Shown: positions 1-7,074, counted from the first letter of the stretch. The stretch is DNA of 18,489 nucleotides from WJMT01 sp964445575 (GCA_964445575.1 CAYULB010000042.1:1-18489), one strand, 5' to 3'. The notes: generated by a model from the sequence alone, not told the origin. Numbers and translations are program-made.

Positions 1-630
1 TCATTTAATTCCATAGATTTTATGCAGTTGGAGTGAGACTTTAATGTTTTTCATTCCTTTCCTTAAGGCTTTCTTAAGCAGCTTCATTCCTTTATCCCTG
101 CTCCGTTTTTGATTGGATTCCGGCTGTAAGATAATGGGAATTCTCTCGGGAAACTCATTTCTTAGCTTCTGAATCACTTGGATAATTAGCTCTTTGGTCA
201 CCACCAGCTTCACTTCTTTGGCTAACTCTTTGTATTCAGGCTGAAAGAAATAATCAGGGGGCTTTGGAGATAGGGTATACCAGTCCACATTGAGTTTTTG
301 ATATTGGGTGGCATTGGTTTCAATCTGGATTTTCATCCCCAATATTTTGATGGCCTCTGTTAATGGCTTTAAGTCTTGGATAAGAGGTTCTCCCCCGGTC
401 AAACACACCCACGGGGCAGGAAATTCCTGTTTTTCAGTCTTTATTCTTTTTATAATTTCCTCCACACGGAGCCGCTCTCCCCCTTCCCAGGCGTATTTGG
501 TGTCGCAGAAATCACACCTGAGATTGCATCCGGTCAGTCTTATGAACAGAGTGGGTTCTCCCTGACGCAGGCCTTCACCCTGAATGGATGAAAAGATCTC
601 AGTTGTCTTCAGAATATGTGGCTGAGGCAT
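1..630 (-). CDS. queE: 7-carboxy-7-deazaguanine synthase QueE (radical SAM)
   Basis: QueE converts 6-carboxytetrahydropterin to 7-carboxy-7-deazaguanine in preQ0/queuosine synthesis, using a radical-SAM [4Fe-4S] cluster in the cytoplasm. The 209-residue protein has the N-terminal substrate signature IFSSIQGEG (12-20), a cluster motif with Cys35, Cys39 and Cys42 (CNLRCDFC), and the SAM-binding TGGEP at 78-82. Length is normal for the short QueE type. The gene is complete: its TGA stop is the first three bases of the window. The start at 630 is the only Met ahead of the conserved core and overlaps queD by 32 nt, so translation is probably coupled. It is the third gene of queC-queD-queE. Confidence 0.95.
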   Translation of the reverse strand: MPQPHILKTTEIFSSIQGEGLRQGEPTLFIRLTGCNLRCDFCDTKYAWEGGERLRVEEIIKRIKTEKQEFPAPWVCLTGGEPLIQDLKPLTEAIKILGMKIQIETNATQYQKLNVDWYTLSPKPPDYFFQPEYKELAKEVKLVVTKELIIQVIQKLRNEFPERIPIILQPESNQKRSRDKGMKLLKKALRKGMKNIKVSLQLHKIYGIK

Positions 631-946
631 CTTCAGATTCCCATACCGTGATGGATTTGACCGGAAACTTCTTTTTTAGTTCATTGAAAAAATGCCGGGA
701 CAGATTCTCTGCGGACGGATTGAAGTCATAGACTTCATTTAAGAGACTATGGTCTGGCATTAATTCAGATAAAGCCTGTTTGATCAGCTTAAAATCAATC
801 CCGATCCCGGTTTTTTCCAGGCTTTTTGCTCGCACCCGAACTTCAACATAAAAGGTATGGCCGTGTATTTTTTCGCACTTGCCTTCATATCCTTTTAAGA
901 AATGGGCTGCCTGAAATTTGTCTTTGACTTTGAGTATCCAGCTCAT
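599..946 (-). CDS. queD: 6-carboxy-5,6,7,8-tetrahydropterin synthase QueD
   Basis: QueD turns 7,8-dihydroneopterin triphosphate into 6-carboxytetrahydropterin, the step before QueE. The 115-residue T-fold protein shows the zinc ligands His15 (AAHFL) and His28/His30 (HGH), the catalytic Cys24 four residues before the HGH pair, His66 in PDHSLLN, and the pterin-anchoring Glu in WESEDASATY (Glu103 or Glu105). Size fits bacterial QueD. The start overlaps the queC stop as ATGA (943-946), and the 3' end overlaps queE by 32 nt, so the three enzymes are made from one transcript. A pyruvoyltetrahydropterin synthase is the only nearby alternative and does not fit the QueC/QueE context. Confidence 0.95.
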   Translation of the reverse strand: MSWILKVKDKFQAAHFLKGYEGKCEKIHGHTFYVEVRVRAKSLEKTGIGIDFKLIKQALSELMPDHSLLNEVYDFNPSAENLSRHFFNELKKKFPVKSITVWESEDASATYSEDN

Positions 947-1638
947 AATTTCCCCTCTTTTTCAAGTCTTTGGATAAGATGGTCTTTCGCTCCTGCCTCT
1001 TTCCATGCTTTTTGCCGCATCCGGCAGGCAGGACATTTGAAACAAGGGATTTCCTCTCCTTTATAACAGGATATGGAATAGGAATAATCTGCTCCCAGAG
1101 AAAGTCCCAGTTGGATGATTTCTGATTTTTTCTTCTGGGTAAAAGGAGCTGTGATTTGGAATTTTTGGTCTTTTTTGCTTGCTGAAGTCCCAATGTTGAG
1201 GCATTGTTCCATAGCGTCCACAAATTCTTTCCGAGTGTCCGGATAATCAGGAGAGTCGATCACATTAAATCCGCTTATAATCTCATATATTTCATGGGCT
1301 TCTCCCCAGGCAGCCGCTAAGGAAAGAAAGATTCCATTCCTAAAGGGCACATAGGAGGAAGGGAGTTTTTGGGAGTTTTTTTTGTTTGGGTCATAATCCG
1401 GGACAGGGATGTTTTTGTCGGTAAGAGAGGAGCCCCCGATTTGAGTCAGATCCAGGGTCAAAACAGTTTGGGAGATTCCGATTTTATTTATTAGGTGCTG
1501 AGAGAGCTTGATTTCGATTTTGTGCCTTTGGCCGTAGTCAAAGGTCAGGGAGTGGACCTTATCATATTTTTCCTTTGCCCAGAATAGAGCGGTGGTGGAG
1601 TCAATGCCCCCGGAAAAAAGCACCATACATTTTTTCAT
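943..1638 (-). CDS. queC: 7-cyano-7-deazaguanine (preQ0) synthase QueC
   Basis: QueC makes preQ0 from 7-carboxy-7-deazaguanine, ammonia and ATP. The 231-residue protein has the ATP pyrophosphatase loop SGGIDS at 9-14, the FDYGQRH motif that follows it in the family, a central SGFNVIDSPDYPD region, and a C-terminal zinc site of Cys191, Cys199, Cys202 and Cys205 (CFKCPAC). Length is typical. It is the first gene of the minus-strand operon; a good promoter lies directly upstream, with GGGA at 1651-1648 as ribosome binding site. No queF or tgt gene lies in the window, so the fate of preQ0 (queuosine in tRNA or another 7-deazapurine) cannot be read here. Confidence 0.96.
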   Translation of the reverse strand: MKKCMVLFSGGIDSTTALFWAKEKYDKVHSLTFDYGQRHKIEIKLSQHLINKIGISQTVLTLDLTQIGGSSLTDKNIPVPDYDPNKKNSQKLPSSYVPFRNGIFLSLAAAWGEAHEIYEIISGFNVIDSPDYPDTRKEFVDAMEQCLNIGTSASKKDQKFQITAPFTQKKKSEIIQLGLSLGADYSYSISCYKGEEIPCFKCPACRMRQKAWKEAGAKDHLIQRLEKEGKL

Positions 1639-1658
1639 TTTTTAAAATCCCTTTTTCG

Positions 1659-1687
1659 ATAATAGAATAAGGCTTATCTTTTTTCAA
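1659..1687 (-). promoter_or_regulatory. Probable sigma70-type promoter of queCDE
   Basis: Read on the minus strand, TTGAAA (1687-1682) and TATTAT (1664-1659) are separated by exactly 17 bases; each matches the consensus at five of six positions. The expected transcription start near 1652 falls right at the GGGA ribosome binding site, giving a leader of only about 14 nt. This leaves no room for a preQ1-type riboswitch ahead of queC. Confidence 0.55.
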
Positions 1688-1692
1688 GAAGC

Positions 1693-1721
1693 TTTACTTG
1701 AACAAACCAATTTGTCATAAT
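1693..1721 (+). promoter_or_regulatory. Probable promoter of the five-repeat protein gene
   Basis: TTTACT (1693-1698) and CATAAT (1716-1721) are 17 bases apart, with four and five of six consensus matches. Transcription would start near 1728. That is downstream of the first in-frame ATG (1720), which sits inside the -10 box, so the promoter supports translation from the ATG at 1759. It overlaps the same 81-bp gap as the divergent queC promoter. Confidence 0.45.
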
Positions 1722-1758
1722 GGATATCCATAAAATTAAAAACTTACGGATATATGAA

Positions 1759-2607
1759 ATGGAAGAAGAGAAACAAAAAAAAGAACTGAAAGACACCAGC
1801 CCCGATGTTTTGACTGAAGGCTTCGAACTGCTGGATGCAGCAGCCAAAGGCCGGAATATCACAGTTCGAGATGACCAGTATGACTATTACTGGATTGCTG
1901 ATGCTGCTGAGATGTGTCGAAAAAAGGGATTCCGTTTCCGTCTTATGGATACAGGCCGGTTTGAAAAGATTGATTTGATGTGGCTTATTGAATCTGGCAT
2001 TGATTTGTACACAGATGATCAGACAAGAAAAGATTTTACAGAGCTGGAAGAGTTGGCTAGGAAGTGCAAAAAGGAAAATTCTCTTTTTACCTATCTGCAT
2101 ACTGGGACATTTGAGAAAGAAGAGGAATCAGAATCTTCTGTTTTTTCTGGGCTTTTAACCCTTGCCAGAAGCAGAGCTCTTATTTATGTGAGCAGCAGGG
2201 AAGTCAGCAGAGAGCTGGCTCAGATAAAAGAACTTGCTCTCGGATGTCAGGAAGGGGGTACACAGCTGGTTTATTATCACCACGGCCCTTTAGACCCTCT
2301 GTTTATAGATATTGGAAGCAAAGAGGCCTGGATACACATTTGTGAAAAATCTATAGACAAAGAACAACGGCTTTTACTGTTAGATATCTGCCAGAGTGCG
2401 AGCCTTAGTGGAGGAGGGTTGATCATTCATCTTGAGAATCCGGTGGAATATGACCTGGTGGAAGATTTGCTGAATAAAGGGGCTTATGTTCTGTTTCTTT
2501 ATGCTCATTTTGATTACAAATCTCCATTTAGAGAATTAGAGAGAATAGCAAGACAGAGAAAATGCGACCCCAAGGCCTATTATCTTCAGCATGACTTTTT
2601 CCTTTGA
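1759..2607 (+). CDS. Unrecognised protein of five ~50-residue repeats with phased cysteines
   Basis: I do not recognise this family. From the ATG at 1759 it is a 282-residue soluble protein with no signal peptide or membrane segment. After an acidic/lysine-rich N-terminus (1-30), it divides into five units at about 31-79, 80-137, 138-187, 188-240 and 241-282. Each unit reads hydrophobic strand, helix of the type ELExLAxxC, second strand often ending in Y-x-H, then a loop or helix. The cysteine recurs at the same place in all five units: Cys53, 103, 163, 211 and 269. This suggests a beta-alpha repeat or solenoid fold; no catalytic motif is visible. An in-frame ATG at 1720 would add 13 residues but lies in the promoter's -10 box; the 1759 start has GGA eight bases upstream. 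The gene seems to be monocistronic, with a terminator before the ATPase operon. No function can be assigned. Confidence 0.8.
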   Translation: MEEEKQKKELKDTSPDVLTEGFELLDAAAKGRNITVRDDQYDYYWIADAAEMCRKKGFRFRLMDTGRFEKIDLMWLIESGIDLYTDDQTRKDFTELEELARKCKKENSLFTYLHTGTFEKEEESESSVFSGLLTLARSRALIYVSSREVSRELAQIKELALGCQEGGTQLVYYHHGPLDPLFIDIGSKEAWIHICEKSIDKEQRLLLLDICQSASLSGGGLIIHLENPVEYDLVEDLLNKGAYVLFLYAHFDYKSPFRELERIARQRKCDPKAYYLQHDFFL

Positions 2608-2608
2608 T

Positions 2609-2628
2609 AGGGAGGTTGCCTCTTTTTT
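2609..2628 (+). terminator. Weak intrinsic terminator after the repeat protein
   Basis: GAGG (2612-2615), loop TTG, CCTC (2619-2622), then six T (2623-2628). The stem can extend outward by two G-T pairs and one A-T pair into the T tract. The hairpin is short, but it lies two bases past the stop codon and is followed by a new promoter, which favours a real terminator. Confidence 0.45.
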
Positions 2629-2641
2629 CTAACAGAAAATC

Positions 2642-2670
2642 TTTTCAATTGATTCATGTTGCTTTATAAT
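2642..2670 (+). promoter_or_regulatory. Probable promoter of the V-type ATPase operon
   Basis: A perfect TATAAT at 2665-2670 is preceded, 17 bases upstream, by TTTTCA (2642-2647; four of six matches). Transcription would start near 2677, giving a leader of roughly 70 nt before the ATG at 2746. No regulatory hairpin is obvious in that leader. Confidence 0.55.
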
Positions 2671-2745
2671 CCTATAAAACAAACCATGCAAAATGTGAAA
2701 TGCGCAGATTGAGATAAACAAGAAGTGAAAGGAAAGGAAAAAGAA

Positions 2746-3099
2746 ATGGAAAAGAGAGGCAGTTCTTCCATAGAAGCTTTAGAAGACATAAAAAAAGCTG
2801 AGGAACAGCTCCATAAAAGAATACAGGCTGCGCGTGAGGAGACTTCTCAGAAAATCATTCAGGAAGCCCAGCAAAAGGCCCAAGAGATAAAAAAAAGAAT
2901 TTTGGAAGATGCCAAAAAAAAGGCTAAAAAAAACCGGGAAGCTCTCCTTGAAAAGGCAAAAAAGCAAGCAGAGAAGATAAAAAAAGAAGCCGAGAAAGAA
3001 GTTTCTGATTTGAATAAAAAGGCTGAAAAGCAAAAAAAAGGCGCTGTAAAAAAAGTGGTTGAGCAGATCAGAAATTATTTGGAAAGCGGAGAGATTTGA
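2746..3099 (+). CDS. ntpF: V-type ATPase peripheral-stalk subunit G/H
   Basis: This is the small coiled-coil subunit that pairs with subunit E to form the peripheral stalk, holding the catalytic head still against rotor torque. The 117-residue protein is almost entirely helical, rich in Lys, Glu and Ala, and has stalk-type heptad/hendecad runs (for example AEKIKKEAEKEV), with no membrane segment. The call rests on this composition and on its place as first gene of an HIKECFABD-order operon; sequence alone would be weak. A GTG at 2725 is in frame, but the ATG at 2746 has an AAGGAA ribosome binding site six to seven bases upstream and is preferred. The stop is three bases before the subunit I start. 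Confidence 0.82.
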   Translation: MEKRGSSSIEALEDIKKAEEQLHKRIQAAREETSQKIIQEAQQKAQEIKKRILEDAKKKAKKNREALLEKAKKQAEKIKKEAEKEVSDLNKKAEKQKKGAVKKVVEQIRNYLESGEI

Positions 3100-3102
3100 T
3101 AA

Positions 3103-5016
3103 ATGGCTGTTGCTGATATAAAAAAAGTCCAGATCATAGGTCATTCCGAAGTAAAAATGGATTTTCTTTCCTCCCTTCAAGAACAGGGCCTTATTCAGAT
3201 AGAAAAGACTGATTATGATAAATTGGGGCTGAGTGTATCCCCTCAAGAAGAGTCACAGCTTGACCATGGTTTGTTTCAACTTTCTCACACCATAGATTTT
3301 CTCTCTAAATGGGAAGAGAAAGGGCTGGCAGAAAAAATTTTATTGGAAAAACCAAAACTGGCTGTGTCACAGAGAAAAGAAGTGTTGAAGTTCGACTATG
3401 TTTCGGTCATAGAAAAAGCAGAGAAACTGGAAAAAACCAAAAAAGATATTTTATCCAGAAATAAGTATTTAGAAAGAGAAAAATCAATATTAAAATCCTT
3501 TCTGGATTTAGACATTCCCATAAAAAATGTCCGCCCCACTGAATTAACAGAAATGCAGCTGGGAACCCTACCTTTGTCCCAACTAGAAAACCTAAAAAAA
3601 ATCCGGGAGGAACAGGAATTATGGTTCAGTCTGATCCATAAAGGAAAAAGAGAAGTCATAATTTTAGTGATATACTGGGGCGAAAAAAAAGAGGAATTCG
3701 AAGAATCGCTCAAGGAGATCTCTTTCAATCCCTTTTATTTCACCGAGCCTGTTTTAAAAAGAGCGGCAGAGTCTGACCTGGTTGGGGATGTGATAAAAAA
3801 ATTGAAACAGGAAATAAAAAAGGGACAGGAGGAAGCTGCTAAAATTGATCAACAGTCCAAAGAGCTCAGCTTGAAATACCGGGAAAAATTAATGCAGGTT
3901 TATGATGTTTTGTTAAACGAGCGGAATAAAAATAAATTTTCAGGTTTTATGGGCGAAACAAAGGCTGCGTTTTTTCTGGAAGGTTGGATTCAGGATAAAG
4001 ATATTGAAAGATTCAAGAAGAAAATGAAGCCGTATTCAGAATCTGTTGAATATTTCTTCAGGATACCCCTTCCAGATGAGATTCCTCCTGTGGTGCTGGA
4101 TAATCCAGCCGTGGGAAAGCCTTTTGAGATTGTCACCAAGCTGTATGGTCTTCCCAGCAAAGGATCTCTGGACCCCACCATGTATTTAGCTCCCTTCTTT
4201 TTTGTGTTTTTGGGATTGACTGTGAGTGAAGCAGGTTACGGACTGCTGGTCACTGTTCTCAGCCTGCTTTACATCAGATTTGCCAAACCAAAAGGGGGCT
4301 TGAAGCTTTTTTTAAAGCTTCTGGCTATAGTGGGCGTGGCCAATGTGTTTCTAGGAAGTATGGTGGGAGGATGGTTCGGATTTCCAGTTGATAAATTGAT
4401 GGTCATAGATCCCCTCAATGAACCTCTGTCTTTTCTGATTCTTTCTTTAGCCCTGGGATTTATACAGGTTTGGTTTGGCACCTTATTAAAAATGGTTTCA
4501 AACATCAAACAAAAGAAGTATTTGAATGCTTTTTTTGTTCAGGGAGGATGGCTGGTTTTGCTTCCCAGTCTGGTCCTGTATCTGTTAACCAAAGTCCCTG
4601 TATGGGGATTTATCTCTATCGGAGGGGCTCTGGGAATTGTGTTTTTTGCTTCGCCGAACCGGAATCCCATATTGAGATTTTTCGGGGGTCTTTACAGTTT
4701 GTATGATATATCCCGCTATCTTTCAGATGTGCTTTCTTACTCCCGTCTTTTGGCTCTGGGGATGGCGACAACGGTTATCGCCATGGTGGTCAACACTCTC
4801 TGCCAGAGTGCTCTGGGCATTCCCTGGATAGGATGGCTGTTTGCGGCTTTGATCTTTATCATCGGGCATCTTTTTAATCTGGGGATAAGCTTTCTCGGCG
4901 GGTTTGTTCATTCCATGCGCTTGCAGTTTGTGGAATTTTTCAGCAAGTTTTTTGATTCAGGCGGACAGCCGTTTCAACCTTTTCAATTGGAAAACGAGTA
5001 TACAGAGTTTACATAA
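3103..5016 (+). CDS. ntpI: V-type ATPase subunit I (membrane stator, a-subunit homologue)
   Basis: Subunit I is the membrane stator carrying the ion half-channels against the K ring. The 637-residue protein has a cytoplasmic N-terminal half (1-359) of globular lobes and long coiled coils that anchor the peripheral stalks, followed by about eight membrane segments (360-620). The conserved arginine region is clear: Arg548 in SDVLSYSRLLALGMA is the expected essential residue facing the rotor. The GYGLL motif after the first membrane segment is also kept, here preceded by SEA where GDA or GDx is common. Length is normal. It starts three bases after the G/H stop, with GGAGAG inside that gene as ribosome binding site. 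Confidence 0.95.
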   Translation: MAVADIKKVQIIGHSEVKMDFLSSLQEQGLIQIEKTDYDKLGLSVSPQEESQLDHGLFQLSHTIDFLSKWEEKGLAEKILLEKPKLAVSQRKEVLKFDYVSVIEKAEKLEKTKKDILSRNKYLEREKSILKSFLDLDIPIKNVRPTELTEMQLGTLPLSQLENLKKIREEQELWFSLIHKGKREVIILVIYWGEKKEEFEESLKEISFNPFYFTEPVLKRAAESDLVGDVIKKLKQEIKKGQEEAAKIDQQSKELSLKYREKLMQVYDVLLNERNKNKFSGFMGETKAAFFLEGWIQDKDIERFKKKMKPYSESVEYFFRIPLPDEIPPVVLDNPAVGKPFEIVTKLYGLPSKGSLDPTMYLAPFFFVFLGLTVSEAGYGLLVTVLSLLYIRFAKPKGGLKLFLKLLAIVGVANVFLGSMVGGWFGFPVDKLMVIDPLNEPLSFLILSLALGFIQVWFGTLLKMVSNIKQKKYLNAFFVQGGWLVLLPSLVLYLLTKVPVWGFISIGGALGIVFFASPNRNPILRFFGGLYSLYDISRYLSDVLSYSRLLALGMATTVIAMVVNTLCQSALGIPWIGWLFAALIFIIGHLFNLGISFLGGFVHSMRLQFVEFFSKFFDSGGQPFQPFQLENEYTEFT

Positions 5017-5050
5017 ATGAATTTTATTTATTGAATACATTTGCTTGAAT

Positions 5051-5058
5051 AAAGGAGG
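5051..5058 (+). promoter_or_regulatory. Strong Shine-Dalgarno site for subunit K
   Basis: AAAGGAGG lies five bases before the ATG at 5064 and is a near-perfect anti-16S match. It follows a 47-nt spacer, the longest inside the operon. The K ring needs many copies per enzyme, so a strong site here fits the stoichiometry; that link is inference. Confidence 0.7.
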
Positions 5059-5063
5059 TCAAG

Positions 5064-5537
5064 ATGGAGTTAGGTCTGACATTAGCTATACTGGGCGGAG
5101 CCTTGGCTATCATTTTTGGAGGGATTGGATCGGCAATCGGAATCGGCTTGGCAGGGCAGGCATCCAGCGGAGTGCTGAGTGAAGACCCAGAAAAGTTCGG
5201 AAGTCTTCTCCTGCTGGTAGCCCTTCCCGGGACTCAGGGGATATACGGTTTTCTCAGTGCCTTTTTGGTGATTTTAAAAGTGGGATTAGCAGGGGGCTCA
5301 GTGGTGATGCCCACAGTTTATCAGGGATGGCAGATACTCATTGCTTGTTTGCCGATTGCGTTCACTGGCCTGCTGTCTGGAATTCACCAAGGGAAAGTAT
5401 GCACTTCCGGGGTTTATATGGTAGCAAAACAGCCCAAAGATATGATGAAGCCAGTGATTTTTGCAGCATTGGTTGAGACCTATGCTGTTTTAGGACTGCT
5501 CATCACCATCATACTGCTGAACGGGATCCAGTTATAG
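5064..5537 (+). CDS. ntpK: V-type ATPase subunit K (rotor-ring proteolipid), probably Na+-binding
   Basis: Subunit K forms the membrane rotor ring that carries the transported ion. The 157-residue protein is the duplicated four-helix form. The first hairpin has LPGTQGIYGF at 54-63 and the second has SGIHQGK (105-111) and VETYAVLG (137-144). The residues that bind Na+ in Enterococcus hirae NtpK all appear conserved by alignment from memory: Leu54, Thr57, Gln58, Gln109 and Glu138. Only the second hairpin carries the carboxylate, so each 4-helix unit moves one ion, as in V-type pumps. This suggests sodium rather than proton coupling, but sequence cannot settle whether the enzyme mainly makes or hydrolyses ATP. 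The gap to subunit E is 16 nt. Confidence 0.95.
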   Translation: MELGLTLAILGGALAIIFGGIGSAIGIGLAGQASSGVLSEDPEKFGSLLLLVALPGTQGIYGFLSAFLVILKVGLAGGSVVMPTVYQGWQILIACLPIAFTGLLSGIHQGKVCTSGVYMVAKQPKDMMKPVIFAALVETYAVLGLLITIILLNGIQL

Positions 5538-5553
5538 TTTTTAGAGCCATAAA

Positions 5554-5970
5554 ATGGGTTTGGAAGAGATTTTAAAAAAAATAAATGCTCAAGGTGAAGC
5601 CGAAGCTCACCAGATTATTGAAGAAAGCAAGAAAAGAGCAGAGAAGATCAAAGAAAAAGCAGAGCAGCAAGCATCTGAGGAAGCCAAAGATTATAGCGCA
5701 GAGGAAAAGCACCGGGCAGAAATGGAAGCAACCCGGATCATGACCCAAGCCCGGTTAGAAAAAAGGATGAAGATTCTTTTCTGCAAAAAAAAGATAATCG
5801 ATGACATTCTGGAAGAAGCTTTTAACCAGGCTTTAAAGGGAAGAGAATCCCTGAAAAAAACTGTGATCACCAAAGACGGTCAAGAACAGGGGACTCTGGA
5901 TAAGGAGAAATTGAAGGAGGAACTCCGGTCTTTGCTGGAAGGACAGATTGCTGAGGAATTAAAGTTATGA
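5554..5970 (+). CDS. ntpE: V-type ATPase peripheral-stalk subunit E, internally shortened
   Basis: Subunit E is the long partner of the peripheral stalk; its C-terminal globular head contacts the A/B hexamer. Here it has 138 residues where bacterial and archaeal E subunits are usually about 185-200. The N-terminal coiled coil (1-75) and the following helix IIDDILEEAFNQAL are normal. The end, ITKDGQEQGTLDKEKLKEE and the rest to 138, aligns with the usual final strand and helix (KDG, then a T-L-[DE]-x-[KR]-L pattern). What is missing is the 50-60 residues between them. The stop overlaps the subunit C start as ATGA, and both ends look intact, so this is an internal reduction and not a frameshift. 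Confidence 0.85.
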   Translation: MGLEEILKKINAQGEAEAHQIIEESKKRAEKIKEKAEQQASEEAKDYSAEEKHRAEMEATRIMTQARLEKRMKILFCKKKIIDDILEEAFNQALKGRESLKKTVITKDGQEQGTLDKEKLKEELRSLLEGQIAEELKL

Positions 5971-6749
5971 AAGTTTCCCGGCTGGATTATGCATTTGCCG
6001 TAGGAAGAGTCCGTGCTTTAGAGAATAAACTTATTTCAAGAGATGTATTTCTGGAAAGTGCGGAAGAAGAAGATTTCTCTTCGGCTTTGAAGCTCATCTT
6101 TGATGCGGGCTCATTTTTGGAGGAGACAGATAAGATAAACGATACAGAAGAGCTGGATGCTTTTCTTAGCAGAGAACAAGAAGGACTGCTCTTTTCTCTA
6201 TCTGGCCTCTTCCTGGAGGGAAAAGTAAGGAAAGTGATTGATTATGAATACGCTCCTGAAGAAGCTCTGGCCAGGGCCGAAGAAACCGGATATTTTTTTA
6301 TTACGGAATATGTGCGCCATCGAATAGACCTTGGGAATCTTAAAATGCTGGCCAGAATCAAATACTTGGGGCTGGGTCCGGAAAAGCTGGGGTCCATTTT
6401 AATGGAGGGGGGATTTATCCCCACGGAAAGAATAAAGGAATTTTTGGACCTTTCTTTTGCCGATATCAGTGAAGCTCTAAAGAACAGCCCTTATTTTGAG
6501 GTCTGGAGTAATGGAGCTGATGCCCTTGAAGTGGAGGAGTCTTTTGTGGAGATGGAAAGAGGGTTTGAAGATTTTCTCATGGAGTACTTGAGGAAATCCA
6601 GGTATGTGGTGTTTGGCCCTGAACCTGTTTTCTCTTATTTTCTTTCCAAAAAGAAAGAACTTGATTTGTTTCGGCTGGTGGGTGTGGGAAAGATGAATCA
6701 TATTCCAGCCGAGATATTAAAGAAAAGGATCAGCCTCACCTATGTTTGA
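5967..6749 (+). CDS. ntpC: V-type ATPase subunit C (central-stalk socket, d-subunit homologue), short form
   Basis: Subunit C is the funnel-shaped all-helical protein that sits on the K ring and couples it to the D/F shaft. The N-terminus YAFAVGRVRALENKLI (8-23) and the C-terminus EPVFSYFLSKKKELDLFRLV continuing to LTYV are typical, as is the middle RHRIDLGNLKMLARIK region, where the family has a D-x-x-NL pattern. The protein is 260 residues, against roughly 320-350 in most relatives, with the loss spread through the middle. Start overlaps subunit E by four bases; the end overlaps subunit F by eight. Confidence in the assignment is high because both ends and the operon position agree. Confidence 0.92.
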   Translation: MKVSRLDYAFAVGRVRALENKLISRDVFLESAEEEDFSSALKLIFDAGSFLEETDKINDTEELDAFLSREQEGLLFSLSGLFLEGKVRKVIDYEYAPEEALARAEETGYFFITEYVRHRIDLGNLKMLARIKYLGLGPEKLGSILMEGGFIPTERIKEFLDLSFADISEALKNSPYFEVWSNGADALEVEESFVEMERGFEDFLMEYLRKSRYVVFGPEPVFSYFLSKKKELDLFRLVGVGKMNHIPAEILKKRISLTYV

Positions 6750-7074
6750 TAAGATAGCGATAATGGGAGAAGCGGATTTGGTTATGCCCTTGAGGGCCTT
6801 GGGGATCAAAGTGTATACTCCAGAAAATAGAGAGGAAGCCAAAAACATTTTAAAAGAATTAAAGGACAAAGAGATCGCTCTTTGCCTGGTTCAGGATCGA
6901 TTTTTGGAACCCTTAAAAATTGAGATTGATAAACTGGAGAAAAAATTTTGTCCGGTCATTGCAGGATTTTCTGATTACAGAGAAGCATCTGATATTCTTA
7001 AAAGGGAGATGAAAGACCTTTCTGTTAAGGCCGTAGGGTCTGATTCTCTCATTAAAGGGAAAGACAAACCATGA
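6742..7074 (+). CDS. ntpG: V-type ATPase central-stalk subunit F
   Basis: Subunit F binds subunit D in the central rotor shaft and modulates ATP hydrolysis. The 110-residue protein has a Rossmann-like pattern: KIAIMGEADLVMPLRALGI at 4-22 matches the family's opening strand and G-[DE]-x-[DE]-x-V-x-G-[FL]-x-L-x-G motif, and a second strand-helix unit follows (IALCLVQDRFLEPL). The name ntpG follows Enterococcus use; archaeal operons call it ahaF. The gene overlaps subunit C by eight bases and subunit A by four (ATGA), in keeping with coupled translation of a tightly balanced complex. Confidence 0.92.
   Translation: MFDKIAIMGEADLVMPLRALGIKVYTPENREEAKNILKELKDKEIALCLVQDRFLEPLKIEIDKLEKKFCPVIAGFSDYREASDILKREMKDLSVKAVGSDSLIKGKDKP

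Noticed and set aside
1639..1719. preQ1 riboswitch ahead of queC
   Set aside because: The gap is only 81 bases and the predicted leader is about 14 nt, with no room for the aptamer.
1720..1758. Longer N-terminus of the repeat protein from the ATG at 1720
   Set aside because: The ATG lies inside a good -10 box and lacks a ribosome binding site; the ATG at 1759 has GGA at proper spacing.
2725..2745. GTG start for the ATPase G/H subunit
   Set aside because: The purine-rich stretch after the GTG is itself the ribosome binding site of the ATG at 2746.
2779..3246. Antisense reading frame of 155 codons, rich in Phe and Leu
   Set aside because: It is the mirror of the lysine- and glutamate-rich G/H gene, has no own signals, and runs into subunit I.
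5554..5970. Frameshift as cause of the short subunit E
   Set aside because: Both ends align in the same frame and the stop overlaps the next start in the usual ATGA way, so the loss is internal.
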